64,000 nt of DNA, taken from NCBI RefSeq assembly GCF_030160835.1, contig NZ_BSPC01000005.1:124001-188000 (forward strand). The letters run 5' to 3'. Shown here piece by piece: positions 50,072 through 58,554 of this stretch. A program made the position numbers and the translations under genes. The stretch comes from Labrys miyagiensis (GTDB taxonomy: Bacteria; Pseudomonadota; Alphaproteobacteria; Rhizobiales; Labraceae). The notes under the pieces are model-generated. The model saw only the letters and a list, made by a program, of their open reading frames with translations. It did no database searches and was not told where the DNA came from. How positions within the stretch are numbered: position 1 is the first letter of the stretch; the number at the start of each line of letters is the position of its first letter.

Positions 50072-52080
50072 CGCTCTTTATCCGGGCCGTTGCTGCAGAG
50101 GACAAAGCCTCTGCCATCAAGAGAGTGATCTCTGGCGAATTGACTGATCGGTTCACACCGAATCTTTCGCAGTTCAAAGAATTACCCGGAACGCCCTTCG
50201 CGTACTGGATTGGTGCTGGCGTGCGCGCCGCCTTCAATCGATTCCCTGCTGTTGAGGGCAACGGGAGAGCGGTTAGGCAGGGCCTAGCAACCGCGGACGA
50301 CTTTCGCTTCTTGCGAGCACAGTGGGAAATTGATTCGCGGAAAAGAGGGAAGAAATGGTTCCCTTTTGCTAAGGGCGGCGAGTTGTCTCCGTTCTACGCA
50401 TCTCTTCATCTCACCATTAATTGGGATGAAGAAGGCAAGGAACTGAAGGCTTGGGTGGTATCAAATCCTTCAGATCCAAGAACGGTACATTGGTCCCGGA
50501 GGATCGCCAGCTCTGAGTATTACCTACTACCCGGAATGACATGGCCCCTTCGAGCAAGCCGGTTCGCTCCGCAGCCGATGCCTTCAGGTTGCATATTTTC
50601 GGTCCGGGGCTATTCTGTATTTCTGCCAGGGTCTATTCTATTGGCTGGACTTTCAATTTTTAATAGCAAACCGTTTGATTATCTTTTCAAGGCATTGCTT
50701 GGACGATTTGGATATCCAGAATTCATTGTTGGAGTTCTACAGAAACTTCCTTGGGCAGAGCCGTCCGCAGACCAAGCCAAAGCTTTGTCAAATCTTGCCA
50801 GAAGCGCGTGGAGCGCAGCACGCGCTGCAGACACGGCCGTCGAAACCTCTTTAGCGTTCGCGCTGCCCAAGCCGCTTAACGTTGGAGCCAACGGCACTAC
50901 TGGCGCCACATTGCTCGAACTACAGTCAAAAATCGATGCGATTGCCTTTGAGATTTTTGGACTCGACGAGTCTGACAAGCGGGAGATTGCAGGTGCGGCA
51001 GTTTTTGCGTCAGCAGAGATCGTTGCAGACATCGACGATAACGAAGACAAGAATACTGACGCAAATGCTGACGACAATGACCAATTCTCCCTACAATCTT
51101 GGGCCGTCGGCGTCGCATTCGGCCGGTTTGATATTCGGCTTGCGACAGGAGAACGCGCAATCCCAGCAGAGCCGGAACCGTTTGATGCGTTGCCGGACAC
51201 AAGCCCGGGGATGGTGCCGAACGGCGAAGCCCCGTTCATGCCGTGTAAAGGGGTGCTCGTCGACGATCCCGGCCACGCGGACGATCTCGCCGCGCGAGTC
51301 AACGCGGTGTATGAACGCGTGGGCCAGCCAATGTTGGAGGCCGCGACCTTACGGCGCAGCCTCGCTCGCGATTTCTTCCCTGCGCATCTCAAGATGTACA
51401 CAAAAAGCGGCCGAAAGGCGCCAATCTACTGGCAACTTGCGACGCCCTCAGGGGGCTACTCCGTTTGGCTCTACCTTCACGACCTAAACAAGGACACGTT
51501 CTTTCGGGTCCAGACTGACTATGTCTCGCCAAAGCTCGCACATGAGCAGCGCCAGCTCGAGGGTCTCCGAAATGACGCGGGACCGAATCCGAACGCGGCA
51601 CAGCGCAAAATCATCGAATCCCAGGAGAGTTTCATCGGGGAATTGCAAAGTCTCCTGGAGGATTTGAGGCATGTGGCTCCCCTTTGGAACCCGATTCTTG
51701 ACGATGGCGTCGTGCTGACAATGGCCCCGCTCTGGCGGCTCATGACTCAGCACAAGCCTTGGCAGAAGGAGCTGAAGGCAAAGTGGGAAGATCTCGTGGC
51801 CGGAAAATTCGACTGGTCGCACATCGCCATCCATCTATGGCCTGAGCGTGTGGTACCGAAATGCGCGACAGACCGCAGCCTCGCCATCGCCCACGGACTT
51901 GAAGATCTTCTTTGGGCCGATTCGAATGACGGGAAGTGGAAGCCGCGGCCAACTCCAAAGCGCCCAATCGATGAGCTTGTCCGTGAACGTACGTCGATTG
52001 CTGTCAAGGCCGCTTTGCAGGGACTGACGGGAGCGTCAGCGCCGAACGGTTCGACGGCAAGAACACGGAGATCATCATAG
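50068..52080 (+). CDS. pglX: PglX C-terminal part (separate frame)
   Basis: A 670-residue product from ATG 50,068. It begins TLFIRAVAAEDKASAIKRVI, the sequence that follows the AAYCLE segment in intact PglX, and contains the recognition and late helical regions (LASRFAPQPMPSGCIFSVRG-like; PIYWQLATPSGGYSVWLY; VVLTMAPLWRLM). A one-base shift relative to the preceding frame would fuse both into one ~1310-residue protein. No homopolymer tract is at the junction. It may still be made by translational coupling through ATGA. It ends in TAGTG, overlapping the alarmone-synthetase gene. Confidence 0.85.
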   Translation: MTLFIRAVAAEDKASAIKRVISGELTDRFTPNLSQFKELPGTPFAYWIGAGVRAAFNRFPAVEGNGRAVRQGLATADDFRFLRAQWEIDSRKRGKKWFPFAKGGELSPFYASLHLTINWDEEGKELKAWVVSNPSDPRTVHWSRRIASSEYYLLPGMTWPLRASRFAPQPMPSGCIFSVRGYSVFLPGSILLAGLSIFNSKPFDYLFKALLGRFGYPEFIVGVLQKLPWAEPSADQAKALSNLARSAWSAARAADTAVETSLAFALPKPLNVGANGTTGATLLELQSKIDAIAFEIFGLDESDKREIAGAAVFASAEIVADIDDNEDKNTDANADDNDQFSLQSWAVGVAFGRFDIRLATGERAIPAEPEPFDALPDTSPGMVPNGEAPFMPCKGVLVDDPGHADDLAARVNAVYERVGQPMLEAATLRRSLARDFFPAHLKMYTKSGRKAPIYWQLATPSGGYSVWLYLHDLNKDTFFRVQTDYVSPKLAHEQRQLEGLRNDAGPNPNAAQRKIIESQESFIGELQSLLEDLRHVAPLWNPILDDGVVLTMAPLWRLMTQHKPWQKELKAKWEDLVAGKFDWSHIAIHLWPERVVPKCATDRSLAIAHGLEDLLWADSNDGKWKPRPTPKRPIDELVRERTSIAVKAALQGLTGASAPNGSTARTRRSS

Positions 52081-53153
52081 TGACGATCTCCGAAGACACG
52101 ATCAAAAACGCAGTTCTTCGCTATCACCGCGAATACGACCGATATCTGAAACTCTCTGCGCGCGTCGCCGAGATCTGCAGGTTTGAAATTGTCGAAGGCA
52201 ACGCCATCCGAGCGCAAGTCACATTTCGCGCAAAGAGTCCCAAGAGCCTTGAAGGAAAGCTCCGTCGCTTCGCTGCTTCTGGGAAGAAGGACCTGCCGAG
52301 TGTGCAGTCGGTATTTGACGCAGTGCGGGATCTCGCCGCTGTTCGAATAGCGACCTACGAACAAAGGCATGAGGATCAGGTCGTTCAGCTGGTCTGCAAC
52401 CGGTTCGTGGATTTGCGTGGCGCTCCGCCAAACAGCGAGCGGAAGGACAAGAACGCGGCGGATAACAACAACTTCTATCGCGCTACGCATATCGAGGCAT
52501 TTCTGCCGGAAGGCGATGTGATCGGCACCTACGCGAACGTCTCGGATGTTCCTTGCGAGGTCCAGGTGTGCAGCATGATGGCCCATGTCTGGAACGAGGT
52601 TGAGCACGATCTTGGCTACAAACCCCTCACGGGTTCACTTTCAGACCAGGAGCGCAATCTGCTTGTCATGCTGGGCCATGCCGTTCGGCAGGGCGATATG
52701 ACAATAGGAAGCCTGTTCTCCGAGACCGAGCGCCGGCAGCGCGAACATGGTGGCGTGTTCACGGACGTCTATGACTTTGTGGCACGGGTCCGCGGCTGGT
52801 TTCCCGGTATTGATTTTGGGCGAAACGCCGGCCCGCTGTACGAAGCGCTACAACCAGTTCGACTTGTATCGCCCGAAAGCATCAGGAAGCTGGTCACTGT
52901 TGCCGAGCCGATGACAGCAGCCGCTCAGAACGCGCTCGATGAATTTTCGGGGAAACTGGCGTCCAAAGGTGATGCGCGGTTCACGCCGGACCGAAATTCC
53001 TCCGACCTTCTACTCATTCTGCTTTTACCCAAGGTCGCAAATTACATTGTGTCTTCGTCGGGCGATGCCGTCTCCGACGGCGTCGCGCGCCTTCGCTGGT
53101 TCGCTGCTCGCTTTCAAGAATTGTCCAAGGTGGAAAGCGGAGGTCTCAGCTGA
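52080..53153 (+). CDS. RelA/SpoT-type nucleotide pyrophosphotransferase within BREX operon
   Basis: A 357-residue protein with a single RelA/SpoT synthetase domain and no HD hydrolase, TGS or ACT domain. Conserved residues: Arg50, Lys52 and Lys60 (FRAKSPKSLEGK), Asp84 and Arg89 (VRDLAAVRI), Tyr133 and His137 (NFYRATHIEA), Glu160 and Gln162 (CEVQV), His169, Trp171 and Glu173 (AHVWNEVEHDLGY). It therefore looks competent to transfer pyrophosphate from ATP to GTP/GDP or another acceptor. Residues after ~185 form a helical C-terminal region of unknown role. The GTG start overlaps the pglX stop by 1 bp and the stop overlaps the pglZ start (TGATG), so it is a true operon member. Confidence 0.88.
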   Translation: MTISEDTIKNAVLRYHREYDRYLKLSARVAEICRFEIVEGNAIRAQVTFRAKSPKSLEGKLRRFAASGKKDLPSVQSVFDAVRDLAAVRIATYEQRHEDQVVQLVCNRFVDLRGAPPNSERKDKNAADNNNFYRATHIEAFLPEGDVIGTYANVSDVPCEVQVCSMMAHVWNEVEHDLGYKPLTGSLSDQERNLLVMLGHAVRQGDMTIGSLFSETERRQREHGGVFTDVYDFVARVRGWFPGIDFGRNAGPLYEALQPVRLVSPESIRKLVTVAEPMTAAAQNALDEFSGKLASKGDARFTPDRNSSDLLLILLLPKVANYIVSSSGDAVSDGVARLRWFAARFQELSKVESGGLS

Positions 53154-55705
53154 TGCACCCCTTGCATGACTATATTTCGAAGCAGCTTGCCGAGAGGCTC
53201 AAAGCCAGGAAGGTAGTTGTCTGGTACGATGTTCGCCGCGAGTTCGCGTCGTTTACCGCTGAATTGCGGGGTAGCGCGCGGACCAGCGATGAGGCTGTGC
53301 CCGTGACAGTCAGCGGCATGGCGGCGCGGCTGACCGAATATGATGGCTCGATGTTCGAGCTGCGTGCGGTCGTAGAGCCCTTCGTATGCGGCGACGCGCC
53401 GGCGGAGTGCATAATCGTTTACCTGCCGGGCTGCGAGCGCGATCGCCATGGCTCCGTATTGATGGAACTCGAAAAAGCCGGAGATTGCTATGAGCCGCAG
53501 CTGAAGCGGCTCGCGCGCAATGTGCTGCGCCAGCGTTACACCGACGGCGTGATTGACGAGATGCTGGCGCCGGAGCGGGTTTCCTATGAGGACCTCGCGC
53601 GCGCATCATCGGACATATCGTCTACCGAGCCGCCATCGGTTCTGAAGTCGATTTTCCACAGCACATCGGGGAACGAGGGCATCATCGCGTCTTGGCTCGC
53701 GAGCGACGAGCGCGATGCCGAGATTGAGGCAAAAGAGGCGACCCGTGAGCTGGTGAAGCTCGTGCGTTCGAAACTCGGGCTGGAGCTTCCTGACGACGCC
53801 ACATTGCCAAAGCTGAGATCCATCACCTTGCGGTATGGCCTTGCAGGTGAATTCAGATGCGAGCTCAGCGGCACCCCCCCTTCGGTTCTTGACGCTATCC
53901 CAGCGCCGAAGACCAAGGATGAGGAAGGAGCGGTTCGGGAGCTAGCCCATCAGCTTCGCTCGAAGTTCTCCGACGTTTATCCCGCGATGGCCGATCGCGT
54001 GGAGGCCGAGCTGGGGCTTCGCGACGCCCTCGTCCCCGCCGGGACTCTCGGGTCGATCGACACGTTCCGCTTTGAGGAAAGCGTGCTGCTGGCCCATTGC
54101 GGCGACCTGGTCGCGGAGAAGAAGTTCGATCAGGCTCTCGAAATCATCGGTGGGCGTGAGCATAGCTTCTGGCTAGATCGTGATGTCGGACGGAAGGCCC
54201 AGTGGGAGGCGTGTCGCCGCATGGCCGAGCTGGGGAGCCTCGGTGTGGCTGTGCGCGCCGCGGTCGGGAAAGCCGGTGGCGACGCCAATGCCTGGATTGG
54301 CGCATACGCAGCCAAAGACGGCTGGTTCAGATTGGACCAAGCTCAACGCCGCCTTGAGGCATGGGTCGCGAATCTCGACGACGAACCGGAGGAGCGTCCG
54401 CTGGGCGTGGTTCGGGGCGTCTACGAAGACGCCTGCCGCGTCATGGCCGATGGCTTTACGAGAGCTCTTGTCGCGGCAAAATGGACGGTCTCGCCGTCAT
54501 TGCACCAAACACGGATATACAGCGAGATCGTCTCGAAGCAGCCCAAGCCCGTGGCGTACTTCTTCGTTGACGCCATGCGTTTCGAAATGGGTGTCGAACT
54601 CTCCGAGCGGCTTCCAAAGTCCGTGGAAGTCAGCGTGCGACCTGCTGTCTGTGCGCTACCGAGCATCACGCCAATCGGTATGGCCGCACTGCAGCCGGGG
54701 GCATCGTCAAGCTTCAGCGTTGTCGAGCAGGCCGGCACGCTCGGCGCAAAGATCGACGACGCTTTCCTTCCCGACCTAGCCGCGCGGAAGAAATTTGCCG
54801 CCGCGCGCGTGCCTGGGCTTGCCGACATTGCTCTGGACGAACTGCTCAGTCTCCAACCCTCCCGGCTTGCCAAGAAGATTGAGGGCGCTCAGGTCATCAT
54901 CGTGCGGTCTCAGGAGATCGATCATGCCGGCGAGCGGGGGTTCACGTTCCAGGCTCGGCAGGTGATGGATACGGTTATCGACAATTTGGCCCGGGCCATC
55001 CGCAAGCTTTCCGCGGCGGGCGTCGAGCATAGCGTGCTGACCGCTGATCACGGGCATCTGTTCTTCCCATCGGACCGCGATGAGTCGATGCGGATCGACC
55101 CGCCGGGGGGCGACGAAATTGACCTGCATCGTCGCTGTTGGATTGGCCGCGGTGGCGCAACCCCGGCTGGTTGCGTTCGGGTCACTGCCTCGGCGCTCGG
55201 GTATGAATCCGATCTGGATTTCGTGTTCCCCGTCGGGAGCGGCGTTTTCAAAGCGGGCGGTGATCTCGCCTTCCACCACGGCGGCCCCTCACTGCAGGAG
55301 ATGCTCATCCCGGTGGTCACGGTCCGCATGAAGGCGAGAGAAGCAGAACGGGCGAACGCAGGACCGGTGACAGCGACCGGTCTGCCTGACGCGGTCACCA
55401 ACCGCATATTCAGCGTGACGATCCAGCTCGACGGGAAAAATCTGTCTCTCTTCTCGAACGAATTGGTGGTCCGACCGCTGCTGATTTCAGTGGGAAAGCA
55501 GGTTGGCGGGGTGGGCATGGCCGTCGATGGCGATTTTGATCGCGCGACAGGCTGCGTGAAGCTTCAAGCCGGCAAGCCCGTCACCGTCGCGTTCCTACTG
55601 AGCGATGAGAGTTCACCGTCGCTCCGGGTGGTCGTTCAAGATCCGACAACAGACGCCGAGCTGTACCGCTCACCTACCGATATCCCGGTTCGTCTCGGAG
55701 TTTAA
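53153..55705 (+). CDS. pglZ: BREX phosphatase-like protein PglZ
   Basis: An 850-residue core BREX protein of the alkaline-phosphatase superfamily. The N-terminal KVVVWYDVRREF is typical; metal-site motifs are VDAMRFEMG with Asp473 and LTADHGHLFF with Asp632-His633. PglZ has been shown in other systems to have nuclease or phosphodiesterase-like activity, and its target in BREX is unclear. It overlaps the RelA/SpoT-like gene by 1 bp (TGATG) and is 2 bp from brxL. Confidence 0.95.
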   Translation: MHPLHDYISKQLAERLKARKVVVWYDVRREFASFTAELRGSARTSDEAVPVTVSGMAARLTEYDGSMFELRAVVEPFVCGDAPAECIIVYLPGCERDRHGSVLMELEKAGDCYEPQLKRLARNVLRQRYTDGVIDEMLAPERVSYEDLARASSDISSTEPPSVLKSIFHSTSGNEGIIASWLASDERDAEIEAKEATRELVKLVRSKLGLELPDDATLPKLRSITLRYGLAGEFRCELSGTPPSVLDAIPAPKTKDEEGAVRELAHQLRSKFSDVYPAMADRVEAELGLRDALVPAGTLGSIDTFRFEESVLLAHCGDLVAEKKFDQALEIIGGREHSFWLDRDVGRKAQWEACRRMAELGSLGVAVRAAVGKAGGDANAWIGAYAAKDGWFRLDQAQRRLEAWVANLDDEPEERPLGVVRGVYEDACRVMADGFTRALVAAKWTVSPSLHQTRIYSEIVSKQPKPVAYFFVDAMRFEMGVELSERLPKSVEVSVRPAVCALPSITPIGMAALQPGASSSFSVVEQAGTLGAKIDDAFLPDLAARKKFAAARVPGLADIALDELLSLQPSRLAKKIEGAQVIIVRSQEIDHAGERGFTFQARQVMDTVIDNLARAIRKLSAAGVEHSVLTADHGHLFFPSDRDESMRIDPPGGDEIDLHRRCWIGRGGATPAGCVRVTASALGYESDLDFVFPVGSGVFKAGGDLAFHHGGPSLQEMLIPVVTVRMKAREAERANAGPVTATGLPDAVTNRIFSVTIQLDGKNLSLFSNELVVRPLLISVGKQVGGVGMAVDGDFDRATGCVKLQAGKPVTVAFLLSDESSPSLRVVVQDPTTDAELYRSPTDIPVRLGV

Positions 55706-55707
55706 GC

Positions 55708-57750
55708 ATGAGCAATGGTTCACCGCCGACCCGCGACACACTCGACAACAAGGCGAACCAGCTGTTCGCCGGAAAGGCCGTCCGCAAGGATCTCGTCCGA
55801 AAGGTCAAGGTCGGAGCGAACGTCCCCGTATTCGTGCTTGAGTTCCTGCTGGGAAAATACTGCGCCTCGTCAGATGAAATTGCGATTCAGATGGGATTGC
55901 AGGTAGTCAACGACACGCTGGCAAACAATTACATTCGGCCCGATGAGTCTGCGAAGGCGCAAAGCAAGGTCAAGGAAAACGGAAGATATTCCTTCATCGA
56001 CAAGGTGAAGGTCCGCTTGGTGGATTCGGATTACTGGGCCGAGGGAGTCAATTTCAACAACAAATTTCTACACATCCCGAGCCAATACGTTCGCGATTAC
56101 GAGCGCCTGCTGATGGGCGGTGTTTGGGCGCAAGTCGACATGCGCTTCGAGTCCGACGAGGAGTCGAAGGGCAAAAATCCGTTCTGGATCGACAAGCTGG
56201 TTCCGATTCAGATTGCAACCTTTAATCTCGACGAATACCGCAATGTGCGCAAGCAGTTCACGACCGGCGAATGGCTCGACCTCATCGTCCGGAGCATGGG
56301 GTATGAGCCCGGCGAGATGTCTCGTCGGCTCAAGTTGCTTTTCTTGGTCCGGCTCATCCCCCTTGCAGAGCGGAACTACAACCTCGTCGAGCTCGGACCA
56401 CGCGGCACAGGCAAGAGCTACGTCGTCCAGGAAGTCTCGCCTTACACCGCTCTCCTGACGGGAGGGACCACGGTCGCTAACCTATTCGGACACATGTCCG
56501 GGCGCCAGAAGGGCATGGTCCAGATCTGGGATGTCGTCGGTTTCGACGAGGTCGCGGATCTCCAGAAGATGCCGAAGGAAGTCATCACGACGATGAAGAC
56601 CTACTGCGAGTCAGGCACGTTCCAGCGGGGGCAGGAGGCCGTCGCTGGGGATGCCAGCATCGCGATGTTCGGCAATACCAATCAGCCCATCGACGTCATG
56701 GTTCAGACCGGCCACCTCTTTGCGCCGATGCCCGACACTATTCGCGACGACATGGCGTTCATCGATCGCCTGCACTTCTATCTCCCGGGATGGGAGATTC
56801 CGCAGATGCGGAATGAACTGTTCACGGACCACTACGGGTTCGTCGTCGACTATCTCGCCGAAGCGCTGCGCGAGATGCGCAAACACAATTTCACAGAGAT
56901 CATCGACCGATACTTCTCGATGGGCGCGCATCTCAACGCCCGCGATCGCAAAGCGGTTCGGAAAACCGTGTCTGGTTTGATGAAGATCCTGTTCCCCCAC
57001 GGCCAGGTGACGCAGGACGAGCTCGCGGAAATCCTTGAGCTGGCGTTGGAAGGTCGGCGGCGCGTGAAGGAACAGCTCAAGAAAATGGGCTCCTTCGAAT
57101 ATTACCAGACATCGTTCAGCTACACGCTGCAGGAGACTGGGGAGGAGCGGTTCGTCGGCGTACCGGAACAAGGAGGGCGTGACCTAATCTCCACGGATCC
57201 CCTGTCACCCGGAACCGTATATACGGCGGGCGTTACATCCGATGGGACGGTTGGCCTGTATCGCCTGGAAGTTTCCGTTTCGAGCGGAACCGGGAAGCTG
57301 AAGATGGCGGGCGGCATTTCGGGAACGATGAAGGAATCGGTTCAGCGAGCCTTCAGCTATGTCCAAGCGAAGAAGGCCGAGTTCGGCATTGGGCGGGAGT
57401 TGGATACCTCGGACGTGCACGTCGAGGTAATTGACCTACTTGGGAATCGAGTTGAGGCCGAAATTGGGGTCGCCTTCTTTGTGGCGACCTATTCAGCACT
57501 TAGGAAAGCGCCAGTCAGCCCTGGGTTGTTGGTATTGGGCGATATGAGCGTCCAAGGAAACATCAAGCCCCTCCGATCCCTCACAGAGCCGCTTCAAGTC
57601 GCAAAGGATAACGGTGGTCGCCGCGCGCTCATTCCGATCGAGAACAAGCGAAACTTTCTCGATGTAAGCGCGGATATCATGGAACAGGTCGATCCGATCT
57701 TCTACGGCGACCCGAAGACTGCCGCCATGAAGGTGCTCGGGAGCCCCTAG
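55708..57750 (+). CDS. brxL: BREX protein BrxL (Lon-like C-terminal domain)
   Basis: A 680-residue AAA+ protein with Walker A GPRGTGKS at 230-237, Walker B in QIWDVVGFDEVAD and a C-terminal Lon-like domain (PGLLVLGDMSVQGNIKP, Ser614; ALIPIENKRNF). Compared with Lon, the position of the catalytic Lys in the GGLKEKL segment is occupied by RSLTEPL, so I do not see a proper Ser-Lys dyad; BrxL proteins are thought to act mainly as DNA-binding AAA+ machines. BrxL is typical of type 1 BREX, which makes its pairing with a BrxE-like protein unusual. It is the last gene of the operon. Confidence 0.93.
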   Translation: MSNGSPPTRDTLDNKANQLFAGKAVRKDLVRKVKVGANVPVFVLEFLLGKYCASSDEIAIQMGLQVVNDTLANNYIRPDESAKAQSKVKENGRYSFIDKVKVRLVDSDYWAEGVNFNNKFLHIPSQYVRDYERLLMGGVWAQVDMRFESDEESKGKNPFWIDKLVPIQIATFNLDEYRNVRKQFTTGEWLDLIVRSMGYEPGEMSRRLKLLFLVRLIPLAERNYNLVELGPRGTGKSYVVQEVSPYTALLTGGTTVANLFGHMSGRQKGMVQIWDVVGFDEVADLQKMPKEVITTMKTYCESGTFQRGQEAVAGDASIAMFGNTNQPIDVMVQTGHLFAPMPDTIRDDMAFIDRLHFYLPGWEIPQMRNELFTDHYGFVVDYLAEALREMRKHNFTEIIDRYFSMGAHLNARDRKAVRKTVSGLMKILFPHGQVTQDELAEILELALEGRRRVKEQLKKMGSFEYYQTSFSYTLQETGEERFVGVPEQGGRDLISTDPLSPGTVYTAGVTSDGTVGLYRLEVSVSSGTGKLKMAGGISGTMKESVQRAFSYVQAKKAEFGIGRELDTSDVHVEVIDLLGNRVEAEIGVAFFVATYSALRKAPVSPGLLVLGDMSVQGNIKPLRSLTEPLQVAKDNGGRRALIPIENKRNFLDVSADIMEQVDPIFYGDPKTAAMKVLGSP

Positions 57751-58094
57751 GCGTTCCCGGAACGGGCCCCTTGCGAAATGGCCACGAGGCAAGGAGTGAC
57801 AGCGAAACGGGATAAAGAACATTCTGGTCACCAGCGCCAGACTGGTGGACGGCCACTGCCCGGCGAGATCGCCGGCGGAATGACTGCGATGCGCCAAGGA
57901 ATCCATTTCAAGTTTCTTTTGAATGGTTTTGAGCGGCGCAGCACGTTCGACGACCTGCTAAAGTGCCAGCGCGAACTTCGATGTTTGATCGATTTGGTTT
58001 TGCACCGTTGCAAACCTGACCGGTGATGACCAACGACTTCCCCGCCTGGAAGGTCAGGCAGGTGAAATCGTTAAACCATTGAAAAATTTGAAGA
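57751..58094. other. Non-coding stretch between brxL and tRNA-Thr
   Basis: 344 bp without a supported gene. CGTTCC/GGAACG at 57,752-57,764 right after brxL is a possible short hairpin. Small frames on both strands (up to about 80 codons) have no recognisable product. The DNA belongs to the right end of the island. Confidence 0.45.
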
Positions 58095-58097
58095 AAG

Positions 58098-58173
58098 TGG
58101 TGCCGCTTGCGTGACTCGAACACGCGACCCCATCATTACGAATGATGTGCTCTACCGGCTGAGCTAAAGCGGC
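58098..58173 (-). tRNA. tRNA-Thr (anticodon CGT), complete, island-borne copy
   Basis: Reading leftward from 58,173: acceptor GCCGCTT, D arm GCTC..GAGC, anticodon stem CATCA/TGATG with loop TTCGTAA (anticodon CGT, reads ACG), T arm GCGTG-TTCGAGT-CACGC, acceptor AAGCGGC, discriminator A and encoded CCA. The total is 76 nt with all stems paired. It lies inside the island by the 9-bp-core model, 95 bp left of the chromosomal 5' half, and replaces the gene that insertion split. Transcription from the original chromosomal promoter, right of 58,307, would run through the 5' half into this copy. Confidence 0.97.
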
Positions 58174-58190
58174 ACATTTCGGGCAGACGC

Positions 58191-58210
58191 CCTACTAATC
58201 CCATACTAAA
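58191..58210 (+). repeat. Right copy of 20-bp end repeat (candidate integrase arm site)
   Basis: CCTACTAATCCCATACTAAA, 18 of 20 identical to 28,281-28,300 and in the same orientation; it lies between the complete tRNA and the right core. Confidence 0.55.
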
Positions 58211-58268
58211 TCCTGGCACCACTTGCCAAGCCATTGTTCACACTTCGCTTTCGGCGGTGGACCCGCTA

Positions 58269-58307
58269 ATTACGAATGATGTGCTCTACCGGCTGAGCTA
58301 AAGCGGC
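58269..58307 (-). pseudogene. 5' half of chromosomal tRNA-Thr(CGT) = attR
   Basis: These 39 bp are identical to 58,135-58,173: acceptor 5' strand, D arm, 5' anticodon strand and the loop core ATTACGAAT (58,269-58,277). Left of the core the sequence changes abruptly to GCTA of the element. With 28,114-28,159 it totals 46+39-9 = 76 nt, one whole tRNA. Confidence 0.85.
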
Positions 58308-58554
58308 GCCATGGCGTCTTCCGGCGGGCCGGTGCCGATGGTCCGGCGTAGGCTGTAGAGACGCGCCGCCCTGATACAGGCAAGCGCGGCAGAAGGCAAG
58401 TCCTCTCGCGGATACTCTTGACGCCGTGCAAGGGCCCGACTATAGCAACGCACACAATTTCTGGCCGAGGACCGGCACCCATCCCGGGTGGCGGTTTTCT
58501 ATTTGCCTGAGGCCTCGCGTGAGCGGCGCCGTTCCGATCAAGAAGGATAGTACC

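Larger units (their letters stand above)
28160..58268. mobile_element. Integrated defence island in tRNA-Thr anticodon loop
   Basis: The island spans 30,109 bp, bounded by the core ATTACGAAT at 28,151-28,159 and 58,269-58,277. It contains a tyrosine integrase, an AlpA-like regulator, a Toprim/RecA-like replication protein, an IS3 remnant, and four sets of defence-like genes (MoxR/vWA-like operon, PD-(D/E)XK/XRE, OLD-like/E2-like, BREX). It also carries its own complete tRNA-Thr near the right end. Joining the two element ends around the core recreates GCTAATTACGAATTAGC, 7-bp inverted arms around ACG. The host site CATCATTACGAATGATG has the same 7-3-7 geometry. Base composition is more A+T-rich than the flanks in the leftmost third. 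Confidence 0.88.

Noticed and set aside
57778-58026. 82-codon rightward frame after brxL
   Set aside because: No similarity or ribosome-binding site; probably non-coding end of the island.
28111-58143. Classic 49-bp att model (repeat at tRNA 3' end)
   Set aside because: It explains the two 49-bp copies but leaves the separate 39-bp 5' half at 58,269-58,307 unexplained. The 9-bp-core model explains all three tRNA pieces and gives symmetric core sites. It is kept as the alternative.
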